A stretch of 10,141 bases of DNA from Collinsella sp. (GCA_019419585.1 DXZQ01000038.1:1-10141), one strand, 5' to 3'. Counted from the first letter of the stretch, positions 1 to 6,806 are shown. Program-made: numbers and translations. Notes: generated by a model not told the origin, from the letters alone.

Positions 1-87
1 TTATGCCGAAAATAACCCATCTAGCAGTGGATTCATTAAACAGGACCCTTAAGTGCCCAGATGTCCGCACGCCGTTCATCACGTTTA

Positions 88-107
88 TTCGACCGTCGAA
101 CGGTTCG
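88..107. promoter_or_regulatory. Two overlapping palindromes upstream of the PTS operon
   Basis: TTCGAC-C-GTCGAA (88-100) is a perfect inverted repeat around one central base. CGAACGGTTCG (97-107) is a second perfect inverted repeat around one base, and the two share CGAA at 97-100. No T-run follows, so this is not an intrinsic terminator. It lies about 110-130 nt before the first gene and just upstream of the TATA-rich promoter-like stretch, where an activator or a second regulator could bind. The binding protein is unknown; regulatory function is inferred. Confidence 0.4.
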
Positions 108-114
108 TGTAATA

Positions 115-145
115 TTACAAACGTTATAGACGTATAGTATATACC
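115..145 (+). promoter_or_regulatory. Candidate operon promoter with overlapping GTATATAC operator
   Basis: The stretch is AT-rich compared with the coding DNA around it. One pairing is TTACAA (115-120) with TATATA (138-143) at a 17-nt spacer. Another possible -10 is TATAGT (133-138), which has no good -35. GTATATAC (137-144) is a perfect 8-bp palindrome overlapping either -10. It resembles the GTATATAC core known for operators of some HutC/TreR-type GntR repressors. A gene for a regulator of this family lies at the other end of the operon, so repression at this site is a reasonable inference. The exact promoter boxes are uncertain. Confidence 0.4.
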
Positions 146-158
146 AGATGAACAAGAG

Positions 159-182
159 GTTACGAGCTATGGGGGCCGTAAC
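159..182 (+). other. Possible 5'-UTR hairpin before the first PTS gene
   Basis: GTTACG (159-164) can pair with CGTAAC (177-182) across a 12-nt loop in the presumed leader of the operon transcript. A G-U pair (158 with 183) could extend it. The loop is G-rich (171-175). No T-run follows and no known riboswitch or PTS antiterminator target is recognised. The stem is short and may be chance. Confidence 0.2.
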
Positions 183-215
183 TACGAGTTCGGTTCATTT
201 GGGAGGGGCAAAACG

Positions 216-662
216 GTGGAGAAGCGAATCGTAATCGCCACGCATGCAATGTTCTCGGAGGGCATCGCCTCGTCGCTCAAGATGATCTTTGGCGACGCTG
301 TTCCTGTTGAGTGCATCACGGCATATGTCGATTTGAGCGTCGATTACCAAGACAAGCTGGAGAAGATCGTCTCCGAGCATGACTACGAGCATGCGGAGCT
401 CGTCGTGCTGACCGATATCCTGGGCGGTTCGGTGAACAACGAGTTCATGGGCCTGCTCGACAAGTACAACTTCCATCTTATTACCGGCCTTAACCTGGCG
501 CTTTTGTTCGAGGTTGTCACGTGTCCCGCAGAGGACCTGACTGCGAACTTGCCGTCGATTGTAGAGCAGGCTCGCGAGCACATCGTTTTGTGCAACGAGC
601 TTGTCGAAGCCAAGGCAGCAGCTGCGGCAGATGACCAACTGGCTGAGCTTAACGAGTTTTAG
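216..662 (+). CDS. PTS mannose-family EIIA component
   Basis: This is a 148-residue cytoplasmic phosphotransfer protein. It should accept phosphate from HPr and pass it to the EIIB encoded next door. The start is GTG at 216, chosen because GGGAGGGG (201-208) lies upstream and because it places His10 (IATHAMFSEG) exactly where mannose-family EIIA proteins carry their phosphorylated histidine. Other family marks are TDILGGSVNNE (about 66-76), a variant of the usual TD-GGSP-N segment, and ITGLNLALL (about 89-97). The C-terminal tail (about 131-148) is alanine- and acid-rich. The protein is a free EIIA, not fused to EIIB as in E. coli ManX. It is the first gene of the operon, and its stop (TAG) overlaps the AGGAGG site of the next gene. 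Family assignment is firm; substrate is not readable from this subunit. Confidence 0.93.
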   Translation: MEKRIVIATHAMFSEGIASSLKMIFGDAVPVECITAYVDLSVDYQDKLEKIVSEHDYEHAELVVLTDILGGSVNNEFMGLLDKYNFHLITGLNLALLFEVVTCPAEDLTANLPSIVEQAREHIVLCNELVEAKAAAAADDQLAELNEF

Positions 663-673
663 GAGGCAAAACT

Positions 674-1135
674 ATGATCAAGTTGTTCCGAATCGACCAC
701 AGGCTTCTTCACGGTCAGGTTGCATTTTCGTGGACCAAGTCCATCGGCGCCGACTGCATTCTTGTGGCAGACGACGAGGCCACGACGAATAGCCTCAAGA
801 TGACCACGCTGCGTCTGGCAAAGCCCCAGGGCGTGAAGCTTGTCGTCAAGTCCATCGACGACAGCATCAAGGCGCTCCAGAGCGGCGTTACCGATAAGTA
901 CAAGCTGTTCATCGTCACGGGTAGCGTGGCCGATGCCAAGCGCATCTGCGATGCCGTGCCCGAGATCAAGAGCATCAACCTTGGCGGCATCAAGAATCGC
1001 GAGGGCGCTCGCCAGGTAAGCCAGGCGATCTTCCTTCTTCCGGAGGAAGAGGACGAGCTGCACGAGCTGGCTGCAAACGGCGTCGAGCTCGAGATTCGCC
1101 AGGTGCCAACAGAGAAAAAAGAGCTCTACAAGTAA
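674..1135 (+). CDS. PTS mannose-family EIIB component
   Basis: This 153-residue cytoplasmic subunit should take phosphate from EIIA on a histidine and transfer it to the sugar bound by the EIIC/EIID membrane complex. The N-terminal segment RIDHRLLHGQV (6-16) is the family signature, and His13 in the HGQV motif is the expected phosphorylation site. The usual form is RIDDRL-HGQV, so the second Asp is replaced by His9 here. The length is normal for a stand-alone EIIB (about 150-165). ATG 674 sits 7 nt after AGGAGG (661-666), which itself overlaps the EIIA stop codon, so EIIA and EIIB are probably translationally coupled. A 77-nt gap containing a small hairpin separates it from the aldolase gene. 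Confidence 0.94.
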   Translation: MIKLFRIDHRLLHGQVAFSWTKSIGADCILVADDEATTNSLKMTTLRLAKPQGVKLVVKSIDDSIKALQSGVTDKYKLFIVTGSVADAKRICDAVPEIKSINLGGIKNREGARQVSQAIFLLPEEEDELHELAANGVELEIRQVPTEKKELYK

Positions 1136-1173
1136 TCAAGTAACGACACTCGCACGTATTCAATGCGGTTCAC

Positions 1174-1188
1174 ATGCGCGATGCGCAT
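1174..1188 (+). other. Small perfect hairpin between EIIB and aldolase genes
   Basis: ATGCGC (1174-1179), loop GAT, GCGCAT (1183-1188) forms a perfect 6-bp stem with a 3-nt loop. It sits in the 77-nt gap between EIIB and aldolase, the longest gap within the operon. It is followed by an A-rich stretch rather than T residues, so it is not a terminator. It could mark an mRNA processing or stabilising site that lets the distal genes be expressed at a different level; that role is inferred. Confidence 0.3.
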
Positions 1189-1212
1189 TAAGAAAGAAAG
1201 GGAGAACCTATC

Positions 1213-2073
1213 ATGATGGAACCGATGCACGAGCTTCTGCAGGAAGCGAAAAAGGGCGGGTACGGAATCCCCGCTCCCAATGTCTACAATCGCTTTACTA
1301 TCGAGGCTGCGCTGCAGGCTGCAGATGAGCTCAATGCCCCGGTGATTCTTGGCTGCCCTGGTGTCTTTGGCATCGAGGAAGTCGGCGAGCTCGCTCGTTA
1401 CTACGAGCGCAAGTATCCGCGTGTTCCGTTTGCCGTGAACCTTGACCACGGCGGCCCGTTCGACCACCTCATCCGCGCTATCCGCGCTGGTTTCTCCTCC
1501 GTTATGGTCGACCGCTCCACGCTTCCCTACGAGCAAAACGTCGCAGAGAGCAAAGAGATCGTGAAGATCGCTCACGCCGTTGGCGTTTCCGTCGAGGCCG
1601 AGCTGGGTCATGTTGGCCAGGGCGTTGAGTACGAGCAGACCCGTGACGCTGGCTTGACCCATCCTGAAGAGGCAGTTTCCTTTGTCGAGGAGACGGGCGT
1701 CGACTGCCTGGCAGTTGCCGTCGGCACCTCCCATGGCGCCTACAAGGGCACCCCGCACCTCGAGTTCGAGCTGCTCGAGACGATCGCTAAGAGCGTCGAC
1801 GTGCCGCTGGTTTTGCACGGCGGTTCCGGCACCGGTGACGATCTGATTGCCAAGGCCATTAAGTGCGGTATTCAGAAGGTCAACCTCTGGACCGACCTCT
1901 CTCAGGCTTCCAACATGGCGGTCAAGGAGGCTATCGAGGCAGACTACGCGCCTGATGTCGATCCCGATAAGAAGAAGATCAGCTCTTGGCAGTACGACAT
2001 GATCGGTGCCGATGGCTACAAGGCCGCGCTCGAGCACTACATGCATGTCTTCGGCTGCGTCGGCAAGGCTTAA
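1213..2073 (+). CDS. Class II (zinc) ketose-phosphate aldolase, GatY/KbaY/Fba family
   Basis: This 286-residue TIM-barrel aldolase should cleave a ketose phosphate into dihydroxyacetone phosphate and an aldehyde, using a divalent zinc. Visible motifs are NLDHGGPFDH (76-85) with catalytic Asp78 and zinc ligand His79, VEAELGHVG (127-135), AVGTSHGAYKG (169-179) with zinc ligand His174, LVLHGGSGTGDD (199-210) with zinc ligand His202, and KVNLWTD (222-228) of the phosphate-binding region. The length matches bacterial tagatose-bisphosphate and short fructose-bisphosphate aldolases. ATG 1213 is chosen because AAGGGAG (1198-1204) lies 8 nt upstream; ATG 1216 is a close alternative. It sits between EIIB and a sugar isomerase gene inside a PTS operon, so it is a pathway enzyme rather than the glycolytic one. 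Sequence alone does not separate a bisphosphate substrate from a ketose-1-phosphate, and the operon lacks a kinase to make a bisphosphate. Confidence 0.88.
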   Translation: MMEPMHELLQEAKKGGYGIPAPNVYNRFTIEAALQAADELNAPVILGCPGVFGIEEVGELARYYERKYPRVPFAVNLDHGGPFDHLIRAIRAGFSSVMVDRSTLPYEQNVAESKEIVKIAHAVGVSVEAELGHVGQGVEYEQTRDAGLTHPEEAVSFVEETGVDCLAVAVGTSHGAYKGTPHLEFELLETIAKSVDVPLVLHGGSGTGDDLIAKAIKCGIQKVNLWTDLSQASNMAVKEAIEADYAPDVDPDKKKISSWQYDMIGADGYKAALEHYMHVFGCVGKA

Positions 2074-2077
2074 GGAG
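2072..2077 (+). promoter_or_regulatory. RBS fixing the start of the isomerase gene
   Basis: AAGGAG begins within the aldolase stop codon (TAA 2071-2073) and lies 7 nt before ATG 2085. The same reading frame is open further upstream inside the aldolase gene, to ATG 1986. That extension has no ribosome site and encodes an arginine-rich, non-homologous-looking tail, so 2085 is the start. Confidence 0.8.
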
Positions 2078-2084
2078 TAATTCC

Positions 2085-2915
2085 ATGCGCTTCCTGCCCA
2101 CCAACCAGATTTGGCGTTATTGGAGCTTCGATACCTGTTTGCGAGATATCGAAGCCACGGGAACACGCGATATCGATTTGTGGTTGTGCAATAACCACGT
2201 GAATATCGACGCTCACGATATCTACAACGCCAAAGCACTTGTTGATGGGCTTCGGAAGCACAGGGTGCGCGTACGCACGTTAACCCCCGAACAGGGTAAT
2301 CCAAAAGCTTACAACATCATGTCTTCGGATTGCCATATCAAGCGGTTAACAGAAGGTTACTATCGGCAAATTGTTCGCCTGGCGGGAATGTTGGACTGTT
2401 CTCGCATATCGATAAACGGCGGCTGGTTTTCGCTCGATGAAGATCCTTCAAAGGCTTGGGACAACATGGTTTCAAGCATCGGACTGATTTGCGATATCGC
2501 GGGGGAGCAGGGAATCGACGTTTGCCTGGAAACCCTTACGCCCAAGCGATATCGCCTACTTACCGATCGCGCCTCGATGGCACAGGCACTTTCCGATATC
2601 GACCGTCCCAATTTGCAGGTGACACTGGATACCGGAACGATTGCCCGCGGTGGAGAAGACCTCGAGGACTATCTCGAGCAGTTCGAAACAAAGATCGGCT
2701 ACGTGCACTTGACAAATCTCGACCCGAGCGTTTTCGCACACTTGGCCTGGGGAGACGAGCACGGCATCCTTGACGCCGCACGCATCGTGAACTCCTTGAT
2801 CCAACACGGTTTTGACGGCGATTGCGCTCTCGAAATGACCTGTCCCTCCTATTTTAATAACCCGCGCGAAGTTCTTGCTCGCGCACTCTCTGTCCTGAAA
2901 GGATGTGAACGGTAA
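2085..2915 (+). CDS. Sugar-phosphate isomerase/epimerase, xylose-isomerase-like TIM barrel
   Basis: This 276-residue protein belongs to the AP-endonuclease-2 / xylose-isomerase-like TIM-barrel superfamily, whose sugar members interconvert ketoses by epimerisation or isomerisation with a divalent metal. The expected metal ligands can be placed at Glu149 (VCLETLTP), Asp182 (VTLDTG), His208 (YVHLTN) and Glu250 (ALEMT). HLAWGDEHG (219-227) is the usual W-GDG-like loop before the last strands. It begins 11 nt after the aldolase stop, and its own TAA overlaps the EIIC ATG by one base (TAATG). Base use differs from its neighbours: it is visibly less GC-biased at third positions and contains six GATATC hexamers between 2145 and 2600. 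This may reflect lower expression or a different origin. The exact substrate is unknown; a 3-epimerase of the tagatose/allulose type is one possibility. A nuclease role is unlikely given the operon. Confidence 0.8.
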   Translation: MRFLPTNQIWRYWSFDTCLRDIEATGTRDIDLWLCNNHVNIDAHDIYNAKALVDGLRKHRVRVRTLTPEQGNPKAYNIMSSDCHIKRLTEGYYRQIVRLAGMLDCSRISINGGWFSLDEDPSKAWDNMVSSIGLICDIAGEQGIDVCLETLTPKRYRLLTDRASMAQALSDIDRPNLQVTLDTGTIARGGEDLEDYLEQFETKIGYVHLTNLDPSVFAHLAWGDEHGILDAARIVNSLIQHGFDGDCALEMTCPSYFNNPREVLARALSVLKGCER

Positions 2916-3685
2916 TGCTCGTACAAGCTCTGCTTGCTGGCTTGGTAGTCGGTCTTTCCAAGATGGAATACTTCTTTGGCTACAGCATGTTCAATCGCCC
3001 CATCGTTGAGGGCGCCATCATGGGTCTCGTTTTGGGCGACCCCGTGACCGGTACGATCATCGGCGCTACGCTCGAGATCGTCTTCCTCGGTTCGTTCCCG
3101 GTTGGTGCCGCGGTTTCTCCCGACGGTGGTACCGCTGCTGGCGTCTCGACGGCGTTTGCCATTCTTACCGGCGCTGGCGCCGCGGTGGGCACTGCCTTCG
3201 CTGTGCCCCTGGCACTTCTCGGTGGCTTTGCCTTCGTGCTCTGCAAGTTCATCAACAACGCTTTTGCCGAGGCGATGAAGGCGCAGCTTGCCAAGGATAA
3301 CGATAAGGCTGCCCGCGCCCTGTTCTGGGCAGGTAGCTGGGTTGGCACCTTTGGCCTCTACTTCTTGATCGGCTTCCTTTCCGTCTTCTTTGGAAGCACC
3401 GCGCTCGAGTCTGCAGTCTCCGCTATCCCCACTGATGTGATCAACGGCCTGGCATCCGGCGGCAACCTGCTTCCTGCCGTGGGCTTTGCCCTGCTGCTGT
3501 CCATGATTATGGACAGGAAGCTTGCTCCCTGGTTCTTTATCGGATTCATCCTCGCTGCCTACCTGCAGCTCCCCGTAATCGCAGTAACCGCTCTGGCCAC
3601 TGCAGGCGTCGTGCTCATCCTGGTGAGCCGCAACGAGAACCCCGCTACTTCTACTGCTGATGAAGGTGATGACAATGAGTTCTAA
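2915..3685 (+). CDS. PTS mannose-family EIIC permease subunit
   Basis: This 256-residue integral membrane protein forms the sugar channel together with EIID. It is strongly hydrophobic. GDPVTGTIIGATLEIVFLG (41-59) followed by PVGAAVSPDGGTAAGVSTA (62-80) matches the conserved core of mannose-family EIIC. Further membrane segments are apparent around 92-111, 143-160, 184-199 and 205-238. The tail (239-256) is polar and acidic and is probably cytoplasmic. ATG 2915 overlaps the previous stop as TAATG, indicating coupled translation. In most mannose-type operons the order is A/B-C-D without interruption; here two metabolic genes separate EIIB from EIIC. Family is certain, substrate is not. Confidence 0.93.
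   Translation: MLVQALLAGLVVGLSKMEYFFGYSMFNRPIVEGAIMGLVLGDPVTGTIIGATLEIVFLGSFPVGAAVSPDGGTAAGVSTAFAILTGAGAAVGTAFAVPLALLGGFAFVLCKFINNAFAEAMKAQLAKDNDKAARALFWAGSWVGTFGLYFLIGFLSVFFGSTALESAVSAIPTDVINGLASGGNLLPAVGFALLLSMIMDRKLAPWFFIGFILAAYLQLPVIAVTALATAGVVLILVSRNENPATSTADEGDDNEF
3663..3670 (+). promoter_or_regulatory. RBS deciding the EIID start
   Basis: AAGGTGAT lies inside the last codons of EIIC, 4 nt before ATG 3675 and after the alternative in-frame ATG 3660, so it can serve only a later start. Starting at 3675 gives an N-terminus MSSNQTTNGK and an 11-nt overlap with EIIC. ATG 3660 and ATG 3669 are less well placed. Confidence 0.5.
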
Positions 3686-4514
3686 TCAGACCACGAACGG
3701 CAAGCTCACGAACAAAGACTTGACGCAGATTTACGGTCGCTACATACACCTCAATGGCATGAACGACTATCCGGGCCAGATGCATGCTGGATTTACCTAC
3801 TCCATCATCCCGGCGCTCAAGAAGATCTACGCGGACAACAAAGAGAAGCGCATCGATGCTTACCAGCGTCATATGAACGAGTACTTCAACGTGACCCCGT
3901 ATCTTGGCGGTTTGCCCTTGGGCGTCGTTCTTGCTATGGAAGAGCAAAACGCCGTGGACGATGACTTCGATACCTCGACGATCACCGGTATTAAGACCGC
4001 TCTTATGGGTCCCCTTTCCGCCATTGGCGACACGCTTTTCCACGCAACGCTTCGCGTTATCGCGACGGCCGTCGTGATCAGCATGGCTTCTGCCGGCAAC
4101 ATCCTGGGCCCGATCCTCTTCATGTTGATCTTCAACATTCCCCAGTTTATCTGTCGTTGGTGGTCGCTCAAGAGCGGTTACAACATGGGCACTAAGCTGC
4201 TCGAGCGGGCTGAGTCCTCGGGCATCATGGAGAAGATCTCCTACGCCGCGAGCGTTATCGGCCTTGCTGCCATCGGCGCCATGACGGCGTTCAACGTCAA
4301 CCTTTCCTGCGCTCTCACCATCCCGAACGCAGCAGGTGGCGACCCCACTTTGGTCCAGAGCCTCTTCGATGCTGTGTGCCCCAAGATCTTGCCGCTTGGC
4401 CTCGTGCTGCTGTGCTACTGGCTGCTTGCCAAGAAGAAGGTCAATGTGATCCCTCTTCTGCTTGGCCTGCTCGTCGTCGGCGTCATCCTTCGTCTTCTGG
4501 GCATCATCGCTTAG
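3675..4514 (+). CDS. PTS mannose-family EIID permease subunit
   Basis: This 279-residue protein is the second membrane subunit of the permease and works with EIIC in sugar binding and translocation. Diagnostic segments are MHAGFTYSIIPALKKIY (36-52), FNVTPYLGGLPLGVVLAMEE (71-90), GIKTALMGPLSAIGDTLFH (105-123) and LIFNIPQFICRWWSLKSGY (151-169). These match mannose-family EIID, including the MGPL-GIGD-like motif. The C-terminus (about 238-279) is hydrophobic with a short basic KKK interruption (253-255). The length is normal. The gene overlaps EIIC by 11 nt. The adjacent overlapping pair makes stoichiometric EIIC-EIID synthesis likely. Confidence 0.93.
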   Translation: MSSNQTTNGKLTNKDLTQIYGRYIHLNGMNDYPGQMHAGFTYSIIPALKKIYADNKEKRIDAYQRHMNEYFNVTPYLGGLPLGVVLAMEEQNAVDDDFDTSTITGIKTALMGPLSAIGDTLFHATLRVIATAVVISMASAGNILGPILFMLIFNIPQFICRWWSLKSGYNMGTKLLERAESSGIMEKISYAASVIGLAAIGAMTAFNVNLSCALTIPNAAGGDPTLVQSLFDAVCPKILPLGLVLLCYWLLAKKKVNVIPLLLGLLVVGVILRLLGIIA

Positions 4515-4521
4515 GTGACAT

Positions 4522-4529
4522 AAGGAGGA
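4522..4529 (+). promoter_or_regulatory. RBS fixing the polyol dehydrogenase start
   Basis: AAGGAGGA is a near-perfect ribosome site ending 9 nt before ATG 4539. The frame also offers TTG at 4530, but that abuts the ribosome site directly and cannot use it, so ATG 4539 is the start. Confidence 0.8.
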
Positions 4530-4538
4530 TTGAATCTT

Positions 4539-5714
4539 ATGTCGACTGAAGAATCCCCGCGTGAGATTGCGATTCTCGGTGCGGGAAAGATCGGCAGGGG
4601 AGTCGTCGGCCTGCTCTTCTCCCGCGCAGGATACCGCCTGCACCTGTACGACATGTACATGGAAGGCATGCGCAAGCTTGAGGCGCAGGGCTACTACGAA
4701 GTCCGCGTGACCGATGGTCATGATGTTGACGAGTCCACGCGCATCGACGACTTCGATATCGTCGATAGCACCACCGACGCCGAGGTCATCACGCTTCTTC
4801 AGAGCGTAGACATCGCTGCGTGCTGTGTGTACGAGGGGGCATTCAAGAGCCTTGCCCGCGTGATTGCCGAGGCTGTCTCCCAGCGCCATGCATCCGGGAA
4901 CGAGCGCGATCTCAATATCCTGCTGTGCGTGAATGCTCTGGGCGCTCCCGCAAAGGTCGTCTCGTATATCGAGGGCGAGCTTGCCGAGGAACACCTCGCG
5001 TATTTCCGTGAGCATGTGGGCGTTTGCCAGGTCATGGTTCTCGCCGCCGGCATTCCGAGCGACCCAGACGCCAACCCCTGGCAGGTAGTTGTCTCTGCGA
5101 ATCCCGGACTGGAGATCGACGCGGATGCCTGGAAGGGCCCGCAGCTTCAGATCGAGAGCGTCTCTTTCATCCGTGGTGCCCAAGGCCATATCTACCGCAA
5201 GGTCTATTGCGGCAATATGCGCCATGCTATGGCCGGCTTTATGGGTAAGGCCGCTGGTCACGAGTTCATTTGCGATTGCCACAAGGACCCGTGGATCCGC
5301 GCCAACATCGTCGCGGCGTTTGAGGAGGCTCACGCAGCCATCGTGCAGGAGTACTCCTTTGATCCGGCAGAGGACGCCGAGTGGGTGGAATTCATCTACT
5401 CCAAGCTCGATGCCGACGTCAAAGACCCGGTCGATCGCGTTATCGCAAAGACCGACGAGAAGCTGTCGCACGACAACCGCTTCGTTGGTCCGGCCTTGAT
5501 GTGCTTGCGGCACGGAATCGTCCCGTTCTATCTCGCACGCGGTATCGCCTACGGACTTGATTGTCTTGCAGCCGAGCAGGGCGTGGAGCTTAAAGACGAC
5601 GCGGCGGTGCGCGCCTACGCTCGCGAGATCTGTTCACTTGGCGAAGACGAATGGATGCTGCTCGATCTTGTCGCCAAGCAGCACGCCGACATCGCTTTTC
5701 GAGCCGCCGAGTAA
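4539..5714 (+). CDS. Mannitol-1-phosphate-dehydrogenase-like polyol (phosphate) dehydrogenase
   Basis: This 391-residue NAD(P)-dependent long-chain dehydrogenase of the mannitol dehydrogenase family should interconvert a hexitol (phosphate) and a ketose (phosphate). The N-terminal Rossmann fold carries AILGAGKIGRG (11-21), the GxGxxGRG pattern of MtlD. The catalytic K-x4-N-x2-H motif is intact in YRKVYCGNMRHA: Lys221, Asn226 and His229. KLSHDNRFVGPAL (308-320) corresponds to the C-terminal RKL---R-VGPA block of MtlD. The length agrees with E. coli MtlD (382). It starts 24 nt after EIID. Its place directly behind the permease genes suggests it acts on the phosphorylated product of the PTS or interconverts pathway intermediates. 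Cys-rich spots (95-96, 245-247) are not a recognised metal site. The preferred polyol is not predictable; mannitol-1-phosphate itself is possible but mannose-type permeases are not the usual mannitol importers. Confidence 0.82.
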   Translation: MSTEESPREIAILGAGKIGRGVVGLLFSRAGYRLHLYDMYMEGMRKLEAQGYYEVRVTDGHDVDESTRIDDFDIVDSTTDAEVITLLQSVDIAACCVYEGAFKSLARVIAEAVSQRHASGNERDLNILLCVNALGAPAKVVSYIEGELAEEHLAYFREHVGVCQVMVLAAGIPSDPDANPWQVVVSANPGLEIDADAWKGPQLQIESVSFIRGAQGHIYRKVYCGNMRHAMAGFMGKAAGHEFICDCHKDPWIRANIVAAFEEAHAAIVQEYSFDPAEDAEWVEFIYSKLDADVKDPVDRVIAKTDEKLSHDNRFVGPALMCLRHGIVPFYLARGIAYGLDCLAAEQGVELKDDAAVRAYAREICSLGEDEWMLLDLVAKQHADIAFRAAE

Positions 5715-5760
5715 TCGTCGGCTGTAATAACCAATACCAACGACTGAAAACGAGGAAATC

Positions 5761-6804
5761 ATGAAAGCAAAAACAGCTGTACTCACTGCGGTTGAGACGG
5801 CAGAGGTGATCGATCGCGAGCTTCCCGAGCTGGGCGAGCACGACGTTTTGGTCAAGATCGATGCGAATAACATCTGCACGTCCGAATACGGTGCCTTTAA
5901 CGGCGCGCGCAAGCGTCCGCTTCCCCTGGTGTTTGGACACGAGTGGGCAGGTACCGTGGTCGAGGTCGGCTCTGCGGTCGACAGCGTTGCCGTAGGCGAC
6001 TACATCGCGAGCGGTTACCAGTACGACCCCTATTCGGAGCCCAGCCGCGAGGGCCGCACCAGCGAGTGCACCAAGCTGCAGAGCGCCGATCACCCCAACC
6101 CGGATGGCTATTTTGGCAACGCCGGCTGCGCCAACTACGCCGTTGCCAAGGAAGTTGCCTGCTACAAGATCGATAAGGGCATCAATCCTTCCGTGGCCGC
6201 CCTTCTTGAGCCTCTGGGCACCTGCTGCGCTGGCTTCCGCCGCTTTGGCATCGAGTACGGCCAGACCGTCGTCGTTATCGGTGCAGGCACCATGGGCGTT
6301 CTCAACGCCCTGGTTGCCAAGGCACATGGTTGCCGCGTCATCATCACCGAGATGATGCCCAAGAAGCTTGAGACCGCAGCGAAGCTCGGCCTGGAGACCA
6401 TCGACGTTTCCAAGTGCGATCCGGTGGAGAAGGTTCGCGAGCTTACCGGCGGCAAGGGTGCAGACGGCGTCATCATCGCCGTTGGCGCTTCGGGCGCTTA
6501 TGCCCAGGCCCTCGAGATGGCCAAGGAGAAGCGCGCCCACCTGCTTATCTTCGCAGCAGGGTACCCGGCGCCCAAGTGGGAGCTCGACCCCAACACCGTG
6601 CACTATCGCCGCATGGTCATCGTGGGCTCCTACGGTGCCGACGCTGTCGACTTCCGCGAGGCCGCCTCGATGATCAACATGGGCGCAGCTGACTTCTCCC
6701 AGCTTGTCGAGGAGAAGATTCCTCTGGATAAGATCCAAGAGGCCTTTGAAGAGGCATGCAAGCCCGGAATGTATCGAATCAGCGTTCAGTGCCAGGAGGA
6801 CTAA
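5761..6804 (+). CDS. Zinc-type MDR dehydrogenase (sorbitol/galactitol-phosphate dehydrogenase-like)
   Basis: This 347-residue medium-chain dehydrogenase is of the polyol-dehydrogenase type. Catalytic zinc ligands can be placed at Cys39 (NNICTSE), His60-Glu61 (VFGHEWAG) and Glu150 (ALLEPLG). The Rossmann motif is VVIGAGTMG (171-179), with Glu197 (IITEMMP) at the end of the second strand, suggesting NAD(H) rather than NADP(H). The lobe that normally holds four structural-zinc cysteines (about 90-110) retains only Cys103, so the structural zinc site appears lost. GAGGAA (5752-5757) precedes ATG 5761 after a 46-nt gap. Relatives include GatD and the L-sorbose-1-phosphate reductase SorE, both partners of PTS systems. 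Together with the MtlD-like gene it could move a keto group by a reduction-oxidation pair. Substrate unknown. Confidence 0.85.
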   Translation: MKAKTAVLTAVETAEVIDRELPELGEHDVLVKIDANNICTSEYGAFNGARKRPLPLVFGHEWAGTVVEVGSAVDSVAVGDYIASGYQYDPYSEPSREGRTSECTKLQSADHPNPDGYFGNAGCANYAVAKEVACYKIDKGINPSVAALLEPLGTCCAGFRRFGIEYGQTVVVIGAGTMGVLNALVAKAHGCRVIITEMMPKKLETAAKLGLETIDVSKCDPVEKVRELTGGKGADGVIIAVGASGAYAQALEMAKEKRAHLLIFAAGYPAPKWELDPNTVHYRRMVIVGSYGADAVDFREAASMINMGAADFSQLVEEKIPLDKIQEAFEEACKPGMYRISVQCQED

Positions 6805-6806
6805 CA

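Noticed and set aside
148..234. 28-codon peptide frame starting in the leader and running into EIIA
   Set aside because: It has no ribosome site, overlaps the EIIA start, and its sequence carries no leader-peptide hallmark such as repeated codons of one amino acid.
1126..2304. Open frame of about 390 codons on the - strand across the aldolase gene
   Set aside because: It is a shadow of the aldolase and isomerase coding DNA, with low-complexity, domain-free translation.
2145..2600. Six GATATC sites as a possible protein-binding or restriction-related array
   Set aside because: Spacing is irregular. Most copies encode Asp-Ile in frame, so codon preference explains most of them. It is kept only as supporting evidence for different base use.
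3651..5513. Long open frame of about 620 codons on the - strand opposite EIID and the polyol dehydrogenase
   Set aside because: It is antisense to two well-supported genes and exists because GC-rich codon bias suppresses stops in that frame. The translation shows no recognisable domain and no ribosome site was evident.
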